Shown here piece after piece: positions 39,397 through 49,375 of a DNA stretch of 57,178 nucleotides. The position numbers and the translations under genes are program-made. Below the pieces are notes generated by a model. It ran no database searches, had not been told where the DNA came from, and was given only the letters and a program-made list of their open reading frames with translations. The stretch is from positions 1-57,178 of the forward strand of contig JAOARN010000035.1 of assembly GCA_025210485.1 (NCBI GenBank), read 5' to 3'. How positions within the stretch are numbered: position 1 is the stretch's first letter; each line of letters opens with the position of its first letter. This stretch comes from Marinifilaceae bacterium. GTDB lineage: Bacteria > Bacteroidota > Bacteroidia > Bacteroidales > Marinifilaceae.

Positions 39397-40356
39397 TCAG
39401 TCTATTAAATTAACAGGAATATTTTCTTGAATCCCTCTTAATAGGTCTTGAATTTTCATCCGTTTTTTTCCTGAAAGCTGACATTCTAGAATATTTAGAA
39501 AACCATTTCTAGTTGAAATTTTCAAGTAATTTTTATAATCTGTCAATACTGTTTTTTCCTTTACATTATCAGTAAATTCGCATTCGGACTTATATATTTT
39601 AAAGTCAAGAGTTTTACCATTAATCTCCAATTGAGTGAAAGCAGCTGGATAAGGGCTCATTCCCCTTACTAGATTATGAATTGATTCAAGATCATTAGTC
39701 CAATCTATCAGACAATCTTCTCTAAAAATTTTTGGCGCAGGTCTTAATTCCAATCCTTCAGACAATTTCTCCTGTGATACAAATTTACAATTATTAGATG
39801 CTAAATCTGCAACCGTTTTAACCAACACTTCAGCACCTAAATGCATTAACTTATCATAAACTACACCCACATTATCCTCATCTTCAATACTTATCTCTTC
39901 TTGTCTGATAACATTTCCAGTATCGATTTCGTGTTGTAATAAAAAAGTACTAACACCTGTTTTTTTATCACCATTTATCACAGCCCAATTTATTGGAGCA
40001 GCTCCTCTATATTGTGGTAATAAAGAAGCATGAAGATTAATTGTTCCCAACTTAGGCATATCCCAAACAATTTCAGGAAGCATCTTAAATGCAACAACAA
40101 TCTGAAGGTCAGCTTTTAAATCATGAAGCTCTTTAATAAAATTCTCATCTCTAAATTTATTAGGTTGCAAAATTTTCAAGCCTTTCTCAACTGCAAATTT
40201 CTTCACATCTGATTCTAAAATTTTCCTTCCTCTTCCTGCTGGTTTATCAGGATTAGTAACAACTGCAACAATATTTGCTCCAGCTTCAATTAATCTTTGT
40301 AGAGGTAACACCGCAAATTCGGGTGTACCCATATATATAATTCTAAGATTTTTCAT
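39397..40356 (-). CDS. fmt: Methionyl-tRNA formyltransferase
   Basis: 319 residues. The start MGTPEFAVLPL, the formyl-transfer site INLHASLLPQYRGAAPINWA (Asn and His of the catalytic triad) and the C-terminal OB part typical of Fmt are all present. It formylates initiator Met-tRNA with 10-formyl-THF. It begins 28 bp after the NTF2-like gene, so cotranscription from the permease gene downward is likely. No deformylase (def) gene is adjacent, which is common in this phylum. Confidence 0.95.
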   Translation of the reverse strand: MKNLRIIYMGTPEFAVLPLQRLIEAGANIVAVVTNPDKPAGRGRKILESDVKKFAVEKGLKILQPNKFRDENFIKELHDLKADLQIVVAFKMLPEIVWDMPKLGTINLHASLLPQYRGAAPINWAVINGDKKTGVSTFLLQHEIDTGNVIRQEEISIEDEDNVGVVYDKLMHLGAEVLVKTVADLASNNCKFVSQEKLSEGLELRPAPKIFREDCLIDWTNDLESIHNLVRGMSPYPAAFTQLEINGKTLDFKIYKSECEFTDNVKEKTVLTDYKNYLKISTRNGFLNILECQLSGKKRMKIQDLLRGIQENIPVNLID

Positions 40357-40384
40357 TTTTTAATTGTTTAAAATTCAAACCAAA

Positions 40385-40849
40385 CTATTCCTTTGTAGGC
40401 TCATTTGTAAGTTTAATAAAAGATTTAATCTTATCATTATCTATAGTAACTGATAAATGATATTGAACTAACTTATATGTATTCTTATGTTTAACTATTA
40501 CACCAGAACCTCTGCACATTCCCATCCAAGTATCGAGTAATTCATTAAACCATATTATACCATTTTTACTATATATATTTCGTGATTTAGCATTAAAATC
40601 CCAGGCCGATTTTCTTTTAAAAAAAGGTTTTGCAAAAGCCATAAAATCCTTCTTAGTCCAGGTTTCGCTTTTATCTGTACCCATATAAATACAATCCTTG
40701 CTCATAGCACCAAAATAAGACTTAAAATCAGCCTTAGCTGCTGCTAAATGCCATTGATCAAGAAATTTATTAATCTCAGATTCCGAAACATTTTGAGATA
40801 TTGCGAATTGACTTGAGAAAATTACAAAAAAAGCAAATAAATATTTCAT
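40385..40849 (-). CDS. Secreted NTF2/SnoaL-like protein
   Basis: 154 residues with a signal peptide (about 1-18, MKYLFAFFVIFSSQFAIS). The segments FLDQWHLAAAKADFKSYFGA, TWTKKDFMAFAKPFF and WFNELLDTW follow the cone-shaped NTF2-like/DUF4440 fold. Members bind small molecules or are enzymes of many kinds; no catalytic residue can be assigned, so function is open. The gene sits between the permease and fmt with gaps of 42 and 28 bp, pointing to one operon. Confidence 0.8.
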   Translation of the reverse strand: MKYLFAFFVIFSSQFAISQNVSESEINKFLDQWHLAAAKADFKSYFGAMSKDCIYMGTDKSETWTKKDFMAFAKPFFKRKSAWDFNAKSRNIYSKNGIIWFNELLDTWMGMCRGSGVIVKHKNTYKLVQYHLSVTIDNDKIKSFIKLTNEPTKE

Positions 40850-40891
40850 TATGATTTTTTTTAGAAGTTTTAAATTCGTGACTTTTGTAAA

Positions 40892-42367
40892 TCAATCTTT
40901 CGGATTCGATTTTGGCTTTAGGAAACTTAGTATTAAATTTTTTATTTTCTTATAAAACTTAACATAGTTTTCAATATTAAGAATTGAGGAATCTGTTGTT
41001 GCCTTATATGTCAGTATGATGCCCAATGGCAAGATTACAATCGAAGAAATCCACATCCCCATAAAAGAGCTCATAACCAACTCTCTAGAAAATCGTTCTC
41101 CTGTCATCGAAATAATATAATAGATAATAAAAAACACTACAGATATAATAACGGGTAAACCCAAGCCTCCTTTTCGAATAATTGCACCAAGAGGAGCACC
41201 TATAAAGAAGAATATCAGACAAGCGAAAGAAAGAGTAAACTTCCTATGCCATTCATTTGCAAACTTTTGCATCCACTTTAAACTTCCCGTAAATTCGCGC
41301 TTTTTTCTTTCTATATTTTCTTTTGCCGTTCGTGCATTTCTTAATGCTTTATCAACTGCTATAATCTTATCGTCAATAAAGCTAGAATCGAACAAAGAAT
41401 CGACATTTAATTTTAGAGCCATCATTTTTTTCTGAGAAATAGAATCTTTGTTTTCAAACTGACCTTCTAATGAGAAGTAAGTATCTGACATTAACCTACT
41501 TTTAAATGATTTTCGGCTATGATCTAGCTCTCTATTCAATGTATCAGTCTGCCTTTCAAGTTGAGATAACTTCATCATTCGATAACTACTTTTAAAAGCG
41601 TTTTCATCCGTACGCTTCAAGTCTGCTCCTGGTAATTCGATTATAGTTTCATATTTGCCAAACTTAATCCTTTGCATTGGGTGGTTATCTCTATCACGTC
41701 GACGTTTAGTCTTAACTTCACGATAGGAATTACCACTATAAAGACTAAGAATCATAAATAACTTATCCGAAGATGTTTTCATAGTACCAGAATCAGCGAC
41801 AATGACATCACTATTCCCCCTATCTTCTCTATGATCATAAATTAAAATATCATATAACCAACTAGTATTTTTATCAATACGCCCCACTTTAACACTAAAT
41901 TTTTCAAGATCATTGGTAAAGATACCTTCCTTCAAAATAAGTTCTGGATTTTGTCTTCTTATATCATAAAGTAAGGATGTTGTTTTCAAAGATGCAACAG
42001 GCATCACATTATTTGAAAAATAAAATGCCCCCAAACTTGTAAAAAAGATAAGGACTAGTAATGGCCTCATTATTCTTTGTAATGAGATACCAGCAGCCTT
42101 CATTGCTGTCAACTCATAATTCTCACCCATATTACCAAATGTCATAATAGAAGCCAGCAATATAGCAAGAGGCAATGCCATAGGCACTAATGTTGCCGAC
42201 ACATAAAACAAAAACTCTGCAATCACAGTCCAATCAAGTCCTTTGCCAACAAACTCATCTATATACCTCCACAAGAATTGCATTAGCAATACGAACATAC
42301 TTACAAAGAATGTAAACAACAAAGGCCCAAGAAAGCTCTTTAGAATAAAAGAATGTAGTTTTTTCAT
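40892..42367 (-). CDS. LptF/LptG family permease (YjgP/YjgQ)
   Basis: 491 residues. Three membrane helices at the N-terminus (about 10-30, 60-80, 100-120) and three at the C-terminus (about 385-470) flank a periplasmic beta-jellyroll, here with a helical charged insertion (about 270-370, ERQTDTLNRELDHSRKSFKS). It is the inner-membrane part of the LptB2FG exporter that moves lipopolysaccharide toward the outer membrane. Bacteroidota members often carry such an insert. F or G cannot be told apart by eye. The other permease and LptB are not in the window. Confidence 0.88.
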   Translation of the reverse strand: MKKLHSFILKSFLGPLLFTFFVSMFVLLMQFLWRYIDEFVGKGLDWTVIAEFLFYVSATLVPMALPLAILLASIMTFGNMGENYELTAMKAAGISLQRIMRPLLVLIFFTSLGAFYFSNNVMPVASLKTTSLLYDIRRQNPELILKEGIFTNDLEKFSVKVGRIDKNTSWLYDILIYDHREDRGNSDVIVADSGTMKTSSDKLFMILSLYSGNSYREVKTKRRRDRDNHPMQRIKFGKYETIIELPGADLKRTDENAFKSSYRMMKLSQLERQTDTLNRELDHSRKSFKSRLMSDTYFSLEGQFENKDSISQKKMMALKLNVDSLFDSSFIDDKIIAVDKALRNARTAKENIERKKREFTGSLKWMQKFANEWHRKFTLSFACLIFFFIGAPLGAIIRKGGLGLPVIISVVFFIIYYIISMTGERFSRELVMSSFMGMWISSIVILPLGIILTYKATTDSSILNIENYVKFYKKIKNLILSFLKPKSNPKD

Positions 42368-42821
42368 ATATTATAAATTCGGTAATTTTTTCGAAATAGA
42401 ATATTATATAATCAAATCTTGTACATTTAATTTTACATAAAACAAAAAATCACACAAATACAATTAAAACAATCTGATTGTATTTGATTCTGAATAATAT
42501 GTATTATGATTTTGATATTATTATTATTCTATTATCATTTTAAGAAAAACAAAGATAAAATCATTTACTTTAATTTCATCTTAGAAATAAAAAAAATAAT
42601 AGTTTTATGTATTTTTAAGAAACTATTTGTTTCATATAGATAATAAATTGGAGTATATCGCTCAAAATATATTAAATTATATTTCTCAATCTGAATACTA
42701 TCCTTTTGTAGATCCTCTAAGCAAAACTTGATAGGTTCACAAAAAAGCAAAGAGAATTACAATATTTGAATTATATACGAGTTAATAAATTAACACAGAA
42801 AGCAAACATTAATTTTTAAAA
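42368..42821. other. Intergenic, nothing firm
   Basis: 454 bp between divergent genes. A 61-codon minus-strand frame (42565-42750, MLFCEPIKFCLEDLQKDS) lacks a ribosome site and family resemblance; I do not count it as a gene. No hairpins of note. Confidence 0.4.
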
Positions 42822-44150
42822 ATGCAAAAACAATATACGCTTATTTTTCTTATACTAATATCAGTTTTCGTATTCTCTTGCGACAAAGGTGACGATTATG
42901 AATATAGTAGTTCTGTCAAATTTGATTTTAACACTGATAGCATAAAATTAGGTCGCATATTCACAGAATACAAATCTCTCAGTTATATATATAAAATATA
43001 CAACACGAATAGCAAAAAAATCAAGATTGATAGTCTTAGCCTTACGAGAAAGGATAATGAGTTAATCATATATGCCGATGGTCAAAACATTTATTCAAAC
43101 AAAAATATTATAATAAATGGAAACGATAGCTTATTTATCATATTAAAACAAAAATTCCCTTATCTCAACAAAGATCAAGAAAGAAAATACGAAAACAACT
43201 TAATTATAAATTACAATCAAACCAAACAATCAATTCCAATCAGCGCAAGAATCCAAGACACATACTCGCTAAAACAGGATATAAATACCCCAACCACACT
43301 AAAAGCTAACAGACCATACATTGTAGAAAATAAAATAAAAATAAAATCAAGTTTAAATATAGAAAAAGGAAGTCAGTTATATTTTACAAAAAATGCTGGT
43401 TTTGAGATAATGGCAGACTTTATTGCTAATGGAGATAGAGACAATAAAACGATTTTTTCAAGCTATAGACAAGATAGTATCTATAGAGATGTTCCTGGAC
43501 AATGGGAAGGACTACTAACAAGTAGTGAAACAAAAACTATAAATATCAATCATGTAATTATAGAAAATGGAAAACATGCACTAAAGAGCATTAATGAAGA
43601 AGAAAACAACAATGCAATATACCAAATCAACAACTGTATAATTAGAAATAATTCTGATAATGCCATAGATATTAATGGGGGTGAACTATACATGACGAAT
43701 AGTTTAAACTATAATTGTGGAGGTAACTGTATTCGTATCTACAATTTATCAAAAACCAACATTACTCATACAACTATTGCCAACTATTGGACTATCTCAT
43801 TTAACAATAAAAAATGTATTAATATTGAAAACTCCAACAATATAAATATTATAAATAGCATAATCTGGGGTAACAACTACCAAGAATTAGAACTAGGTGA
43901 ATCAGATTATTATCTTCTTCAGAACAGTCTAATAAAAGGGGAAGAATCCAGATACACTGCAAAAAACTGCATATTCAATCTCGACCCTGAATTTGTTAAC
44001 CAATACGACAACAGCTTTGAACTTCTGGAAGAATCACCATGTATAAATTCTGCACTAAAGATTAATGAATCTAAGTACGGATATGATTTAAATAACAACA
44101 AGAGAGAAGAACTTCCAGATATAGGAGCTTTTGAATATATTGGAATTTAA
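42822..44150 (+). CDS. Lipoprotein with right-handed beta-helix repeats
   Basis: 442 residues. Signal peptide and lipobox VFSC (Cys20) are followed by an acidic/Asp stretch (DKGDDYEY), a beta-sandwich-like domain (about 30-145) and a parallel beta-helix (about 155-410) with many short Asn-rich turns (NINHVIIENG, INNCIIRNNSDN, NIINSIIWGNN). It ends with ELPDIGAFEYIG, the usual closing motif of this Bacteroidota surface-protein group. Probably surface-exposed and perhaps binding polysaccharide; no catalytic residue can be named. Confidence 0.82.
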   Translation: MQKQYTLIFLILISVFVFSCDKGDDYEYSSSVKFDFNTDSIKLGRIFTEYKSLSYIYKIYNTNSKKIKIDSLSLTRKDNELIIYADGQNIYSNKNIIINGNDSLFIILKQKFPYLNKDQERKYENNLIINYNQTKQSIPISARIQDTYSLKQDINTPTTLKANRPYIVENKIKIKSSLNIEKGSQLYFTKNAGFEIMADFIANGDRDNKTIFSSYRQDSIYRDVPGQWEGLLTSSETKTININHVIIENGKHALKSINEEENNNAIYQINNCIIRNNSDNAIDINGGELYMTNSLNYNCGGNCIRIYNLSKTNITHTTIANYWTISFNNKKCINIENSNNINIINSIIWGNNYQELELGESDYYLLQNSLIKGEESRYTAKNCIFNLDPEFVNQYDNSFELLEESPCINSALKINESKYGYDLNNNKREELPDIGAFEYIGI

Positions 44151-44269
44151 CAAGCACCAAAACAAAAAATATTTAATGGCTTTTATTTTTAAATTTGGAA
44201 AATCATTTTTGATTTTTATTTCACAGCATATTTCAATTAAACTATCAACATAATACAAATATAACTGAT

Positions 44270-44690
44270 TTCACCCAATGCAATATTTATCATATAAACA
44301 AGGCCGTTGACTATATTGAATCAAATTTAAATATAGTACTAGAACTAAGAAAACTTTCAAAAATTACAAACTTCGCATAACTGTGACCCTTGGCAATAAT
44401 TTTTTTTTGCACTTCAATTTTTGTATACCTTTCGGTTAGAATATACTGTATAAGAGTCGAGTCTTCGGTAAAAGCAGAAGATGAGTTTGAAAGAATGAGA
44501 ATAGAATCCGGATTATATGCCGTTAGAAGATTTGAGGTAGAAGAATCTTAATTTCATAAAACATGGCAAAAATCATATAAAGGAATAACAAGCAATGCTT
44601 ATCAATTTTCGACAGATAATCCAATAGAGATATATTGCGATGAACAAAATAATCATCCTACAGACAATTTATATTAGACATATGCATTAC
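44270..44690 (+). pseudogene. Decayed AraC-type regulator with GyrI-like domain
   Basis: Fragments in shifting plus-strand frames spell an AraC-family protein. INKAVDYIESNLNI...LRKLSKITNFA (44294 onward), the start of the AraC HTH domain, stops at a TAA; later RIESGLYAVRRFEVEES, a TAA, FHKTWQKSYKGITSNAYQF and PIEIYCDEQNN match a C-terminal GyrI-like ligand-binding domain. At least two stops and a deletion of most of the second HTH make it non-functional. The remaining intergenic DNA up to purA (to 45090) shows only AT-rich sequence and no riboswitch that I recognise. Confidence 0.7.
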
Positions 44691-45090
44691 TTTAAAAAAA
44701 ATTACACAAGATTAATTTCAACCACATATTATTAAGAGATAAACAAAAGGAAAGACAAAAATCAAGCATGAACGACAAAAATATAAGTATTTTCTTATAT
44801 TTTTTGATTTAAAATTTGTAATCTTAAAATAATCACTACCTTTGACTGTCAATATCCAACAGGAAGATAGCATTATATCTACTTGAAACACACGAATGTA
44901 AGTTCATCATAAAATAGATATTTTCCTGATTTTTTTTCAGATATTGACAATATTTAATTTTAAAAAAGGCAAATTCTAAAGCATAATTTCACTTTATAAT
45001 TGTCATGATTTAGAATACTTATTTATTTAATTCGATTTTTTAACAAAAATCGATATTCATATAATATTTGGATAAAAAATACAAAAAAAG

Positions 45091-46353
45091 ATGAAGGTAG
45101 ATGTTCTTTTAGGTCTTCAATGGGGAGACGAAGGTAAAGGAAAAATTGTAGATGTTTTAACTCCTAAATACGATATCATTTCAAGATTCCAAGGAGGTCC
45201 TAACGCTGGCCACACTCTAGAGTTTAACAATATCAAACATGTATTACACACTATTCCATCAGGTATTTTCCGTGATGATAAGATTAATCTTATAGGTAAT
45301 GGAGTAGTAATAGATCCTGTAATTTTCCACAATGAGATTCAAGGAATTAAAGAATTAGGAATAGACCTTAAAAATACTCTTTTTATATCTAAAAAAGCTC
45401 ACCTTATTCTTCCTACTCATAGAATTATCGATGCTGCTTCAGAAGCTGCAAAAGGAAAATCAAAAATTGGTTCTACATTAAAAGGGATTGGTCCAACATA
45501 TATGGACAAGACAGGTAGAAATGGTTTAAGAATTGGAGATATTGAAACTAAGTTTGAAGAAAAATATTCAAAATTAGTAGAGAAGCATAAAGAAATGCTT
45601 TCAAAATTCTACGAATATGAATATGAATTGGAAGAGTACGAACAAGAATGGTTAAAAGGAATTGAAACTATCAAAGAATTCCAATTAATAGATAGCGAAA
45701 ACTTCATTGATAATTCTTTAAAGCAGGATAAATCTATTTTAGCTGAAGGAGCTCAAGGAACCTTACTTGACATTGACTTCGGTTCATATCCATTTGTAAC
45801 ATCTTCAAATACAGTATGTGCTGGTGCTTGTACTGGTCTTGGAGTAGCTCCAAACAAAATAGGAGAAGTATTTGGTATTTTCAAAGCATACTGCACTCGT
45901 GTAGGAATGGGTCCATTCCCAACAGAGCTATTCGACGAAGATGGTCAAAAGTTAAGAGACAATGGTAATGAGTATGGTTCAACAACTGGACGCCCACGTC
46001 GTTGTGGTTGGTTGGATTTAGTTTCTTTGAAATACTCAATTATGATTAATGGTGTTAGTCAATTAATTATGATGAAATCAGATGTTTTAGATGATTTTGA
46101 CACAATTAAAATAGCAACAGCATATAAAGTTAATGGTAAAATTGTTGATCACGTACCATATGAAATGACTGAAGATATTGAACCAATATATACAGAACTT
46201 AAGGGATGGAATAAGGACATGACTAAAATGTCAGACAAATCTGAATTCCCTAAAGAATATCTTGATTATATTAAATTTATTGAAGAAAATACAGGAGTAT
46301 CAATAAAAGTAGTTTCGGTAGGTCCTAACAGACAACAGACTATTGAGATTTAA
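45091..46353 (+). CDS. purA: Adenylosuccinate synthetase
   Basis: 420 residues. The N-terminal GTP loop LQWGDEGKGK with catalytic Asp13, and His41 in GGPNAGH, are both in place; KGIGPTYMDKTGRNGLRIGD, EGAQGTLLDIDFGSYPFVT and TGRPRRCGWLD complete the signature. It joins IMP and aspartate in the first step from IMP to AMP. Monocistronic with its own terminator. Codon use is noticeably stronger (more optimised) than in neighbouring genes, as expected for a well-expressed enzyme. Confidence 0.97.
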   Translation: MKVDVLLGLQWGDEGKGKIVDVLTPKYDIISRFQGGPNAGHTLEFNNIKHVLHTIPSGIFRDDKINLIGNGVVIDPVIFHNEIQGIKELGIDLKNTLFISKKAHLILPTHRIIDAASEAAKGKSKIGSTLKGIGPTYMDKTGRNGLRIGDIETKFEEKYSKLVEKHKEMLSKFYEYEYELEEYEQEWLKGIETIKEFQLIDSENFIDNSLKQDKSILAEGAQGTLLDIDFGSYPFVTSSNTVCAGACTGLGVAPNKIGEVFGIFKAYCTRVGMGPFPTELFDEDGQKLRDNGNEYGSTTGRPRRCGWLDLVSLKYSIMINGVSQLIMMKSDVLDDFDTIKIATAYKVNGKIVDHVPYEMTEDIEPIYTELKGWNKDMTKMSDKSEFPKEYLDYIKFIEENTGVSIKVVSVGPNRQQTIEI

Positions 46354-46380
46354 GAATATTTCAAAAAAATATCATATTCA

Positions 46381-46412
46381 AGGCGTAGACTAAAATGTTT
46401 ACGCCTTTTTTT
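46381..46412 (+). terminator. purA terminator
   Basis: AGGCGTAGAC and GTTTACGCCT form a 10-bp stem with a 6-nt loop (46391-46396) and a T-run, 28 bp after the stop. Confidence 0.85.
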
Positions 46413-46523
46413 AATACAGTTTTTAAGATAATTAACAATAACAAAATTATATGAGCTTTTAAAACCATAATACCAAGCACTAAATCCTGTTTTTGAACCG
46501 TGGATATACTAATAAGCAAAAGC

Positions 46524-48107
46524 TTAAGAATTTAAAACGGCCTCATGTAATATCTTTTTCAACTCATTATCTCTAAAAGGTTTCGAGATAAAATCATTCA
46601 TTCCTGCCTCGATACATTCATCCTTATTCTCATAAAAAGTACTTGCAGTAAGCGCTACCACAAAACAGGCTTTATCTATTTGATTTTCATTCTCGAATTC
46701 TCTAATTTTCTTGACTGTTGATATACCATCAAGCACAGGCATATTTACATCCATTAGAATAACATCATATAAATTATCCTTATGTAAATCTAGCGCTTCC
46801 TGCCCATTCTCTACAATAGTACATTTCAGACCTAGTTTTCGCAGAGTAAGCTCTGCAACTTTCTGATTTAAAGGATTATCCTCAGCTACAAGCACCTTTA
46901 AACTAGAAGGTAATGATATTTCTTTCATGTTTTGTATGTTAGTTGTGTTTTGTCTATGTTTAAAATTCAAGATAAAAGAAAACTGCGAACCCTCTCCTAG
47001 TTTACTCTCAAGTTCAATACTACCTCCCATCAATTCAATAAGATTTTTAGATATTGACAAACCTAGTCCTGTTCCCCCATATTTTCGAGTAATAGAACTA
47101 TCCGATTGAATATAATTTGAGAAAAGCATTTTTTTGTTTTCTTCGGAAATACCGATTCCAGTATCTTTCACAACAAATTGAATTGCCACTAGATTTGATG
47201 TTTTTTTGAAACACTCGATTGAAATCTTAACACTTCCCTTCTCTGTAAATTTGATAGCATTAGTTGTTAAATTCATCAATATTTGATTCAACCTAAGTGC
47301 ATCACCAATTAAGACGCCAGGAATACTATCATCATAATCAACAATCAATTCTATATCTTTTTCTCTTGACTTAAGCTCCAGTAACTGACTAACAGAATAG
47401 GCTATTTCTTTGAGGCTAAAATCAATTTCTTCAAGCTTTACCTTTTTAGCCTCGATTTTGGAATAATCAAGAATATCATCGACAATTTTAATTAGGTTTT
47501 CACCCGAAACAGCCACAGCATTTATCATTTCGGTTTGTTCGGGACTTAGAGATGATTGTTGCAAAATTCGTAATAATCCAATAATACCGTTCATTGGAGA
47601 ACGAATTTCGTGAGACATATTGGCAAGAAATATTGCTTTATTATTAGTTAATTCTTCCGCCTGATTTTTTTGAACTAATAGTTTTTCATTCTTATTTTCA
47701 AGATATTTAATTATATTATCTTGATCCGAAATCTTATTCTGTAAATCTAAAAGGAAATGTACTTTTGATTTTAACAGGCTCATATTTATAGGGTGAAAAA
47801 TAAAATCAATTTTTCTACTATTAAATATCTTTTGAACCTTTGGTATTTCTATATCATTCGATATAATAAAATATAAGTATGAATTTTGATTGTATTTTAC
47901 AAGTTTATTAATAAAATCATTATCAGCAATTTCAAATATTTCATAAGAAATAATAATTATATTGAAATCCAAAATGGCTAATAATCGCCTGGCATTCTCA
48001 ATATCAGTTTCTTTGTGCAATATAATACTAGTATGTTGGAGTTCCAGTTCTATCTGGCTCAAAATTTGACTCCTACTTTCAATTAGTAAAATGTTATTTC
48101 CGTTCAT
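46524..48107 (-). CDS. Hybrid histidine kinase with C-terminal receiver
   Basis: 527 residues with no membrane segment. The N-terminal 120 residues fold like a receiver but lack the phosphate-accepting Asp (Ser54 in IIIISYE). A coiled coil (about 125-155) leads to the dimerisation domain with H-box NMSHEIRSPMNG (His166), N-box (N279/N283), G1 DTGIGI and G2 GGTGLGL. A true receiver at the C-terminus (about 403-525) has Asp453 in ILMDVNMPVLDG. So it is a soluble hybrid sensor kinase that probably feeds a separate HPt protein. The HPt protein at 26 kb is one candidate, without proof. Confidence 0.9.
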   Translation of the reverse strand: MNGNNILLIESRSQILSQIELELQHTSIILHKETDIENARRLLAILDFNIIIISYEIFEIADNDFINKLVKYNQNSYLYFIISNDIEIPKVQKIFNSRKIDFIFHPINMSLLKSKVHFLLDLQNKISDQDNIIKYLENKNEKLLVQKNQAEELTNNKAIFLANMSHEIRSPMNGIIGLLRILQQSSLSPEQTEMINAVAVSGENLIKIVDDILDYSKIEAKKVKLEEIDFSLKEIAYSVSQLLELKSREKDIELIVDYDDSIPGVLIGDALRLNQILMNLTTNAIKFTEKGSVKISIECFKKTSNLVAIQFVVKDTGIGISEENKKMLFSNYIQSDSSITRKYGGTGLGLSISKNLIELMGGSIELESKLGEGSQFSFILNFKHRQNTTNIQNMKEISLPSSLKVLVAEDNPLNQKVAELTLRKLGLKCTIVENGQEALDLHKDNLYDVILMDVNMPVLDGISTVKKIREFENENQIDKACFVVALTASTFYENKDECIEAGMNDFISKPFRDNELKKILHEAVLNS

Positions 48108-48378
48108 AAGACTGATTTTTAAGAATAAAGCAACTTATAAAAATGCAATTATGGATCTAAGTATATAATTCAGTTTATCTATTCTGAAACACTGCGTATT
48201 TTTTATTATGCCCAAACATGCAAATGTATTTATAATTTAGTAATCTACCCAATAAAGACATTAATTGGAGAGAATATCTTGGAAAAAAATATGATTAAAA
48301 GAATTATAACAAACATCAATATTGCCAGTATAGGTATAAAACTTTATTTTGTACTAAAATATTATATTTTTTTCTTAA

Positions 48379-48515
48379 TTAAATTGTTTTTTTCTTAAAT
48401 ATTGTAAACATATTTTTCATGGCAATACCTCCTGCTTAAGCTAAAGAGGTTCCCACGAACAAATAGACAGAAGCTTGTACCAATTGCATTGAAGCATTAG
48501 GCAAGAAATATTATT
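48379..48515 (-). other. Two possible micro-ORFs in the 48.1-48.5 kb gap
   Basis: On the minus strand, a frame from a TTG near 48512 reads MPNASMQLVQASVYLFVGTS and stops at 48447. It is followed after CAGGAGGTATTGCC by an ATG at 48420 coding MKNMFTIFKKKTI (stop 48379). The AGGAGG is a full Shine-Dalgarno sequence, rare in this phylum. The rest of 48108-48545 shows nothing else. Real coding is uncertain; an alternative is a remnant of one membrane-protein gene broken by a stop. Confidence 0.3.
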
Positions 48516-48545
48516 TTTTGTACTATAATACAGTTTAACAATCGC

Positions 48546-48585
48546 AAAAAAAAATGTGATATGAACACATATCACATTTTTTTCA
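48546..48585 (-). terminator. Terminator after DUF5606 gene
   Basis: ATGTGATATG, loop AACA, CATATCACAT (48554-48577), flanked by A and T runs on both sides; a 9-T run follows on the minus strand. It begins 16 bp after the stop at 48601. Confidence 0.85.
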
Positions 48586-48600
48586 TACTAAAGATTTATC

Positions 48601-49005
48601 TTATTCTTCAGTTTTTTCTTCTTTCGAAAAATCTAGAATATTTGATTCATGTAGAATATTATACCACTGAAAAAGTTTCTTCATATCTGATACATTAACT
48701 CTATACTCATCATATTCAGGTAGAACATTAGCCATAAATTCTTTTAAATCCTCAGGTGACGATTTATGATTAATAGCCTTTCCTTTTTCTGTATAATTGT
48801 ATATTTTTTCAAAAACTTCAACCAATGGCATATCTCCTGTTTCTGTAAAAATTGAAATATCTTCCAACGCACTAATCTTTGATGAAGCATAAGCTGGCAT
48901 TCTTTTTTTGTCTTTCAAAGACTCAACAATAAGAGCATTTTTTGAATTTGCTACCATCTTATACAAACCTGGCTTTCCAGAAACCGCTAGTATTCCTTTT
49001 AACAT
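48601..49005 (-). CDS. DUF5606 domain protein
   Basis: 134 residues from the ATG at 49005 (MLKGILAVSGKPGLYKMV); a longer frame adds ten residues not seen in the family. The segments ALIVESLKDKKRMPAY, SKISALEDISIFTETG and MKKLFQWYNILHE match the DUF5606 family, small cytosolic proteins of Bacteroidota without known function. The C-terminus is acidic. It lies 370 bp downstream of the ferredoxin-ATPase cluster and probably has its own promoter. Confidence 0.85.
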   Translation of the reverse strand: MLKGILAVSGKPGLYKMVANSKNALIVESLKDKKRMPAYASSKISALEDISIFTETGDMPLVEVFEKIYNYTEKGKAINHKSSPEDLKEFMANVLPEYDEYRVNVSDMKKLFQWYNILHESNILDFSKEEKTEE

Positions 49006-49375
49006 AGTTATATATTTACATTTTAAATTATTCAATTCATTAGATATTTTGATCAGTTTTCAAAATATCCCCCCAAAAATAAAATAAGTTTTAGAAAAAA
49101 CACAATTAAATTTAGTTAATGACAAACTTATACTTAGCCAGAGTATGGATATTGGTCATTTTTACGCTTCACACTGATCAAAGAAGAATAACTAGAAGAT
49201 ATATTTTCAAAAAAAAGAGAGAATACTTTTGTTTCAATTAGCCTATTGACAGCAGCAAAAGACTGGGACTTAAAAAATGTAAAACAAAATACTTGTCTAG
49301 TGTTTATAATTGTAAATTCCTCAGATTAACAATTCTGAACTAAACCTAGCATACTGTCTGAATAAAAAGAGAAAA
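49006..49375. other. Intergenic, nothing recognised
   Basis: 370 bp between the last gene of the cofactor cluster and the DUF5606 gene. AT-rich, no ORF and no clear hairpin. Confidence 0.45.

Noticed and set aside
42565..42750. 61-codon ORF between the permease and the beta-helix lipoprotein
   Set aside because: No start context, no family and composition equal to the AT-rich spacer.
44691..45090. Purine-type riboswitch or attenuator before purA
   Set aside because: No conserved aptamer core or terminator-like hairpin is visible in the leader.
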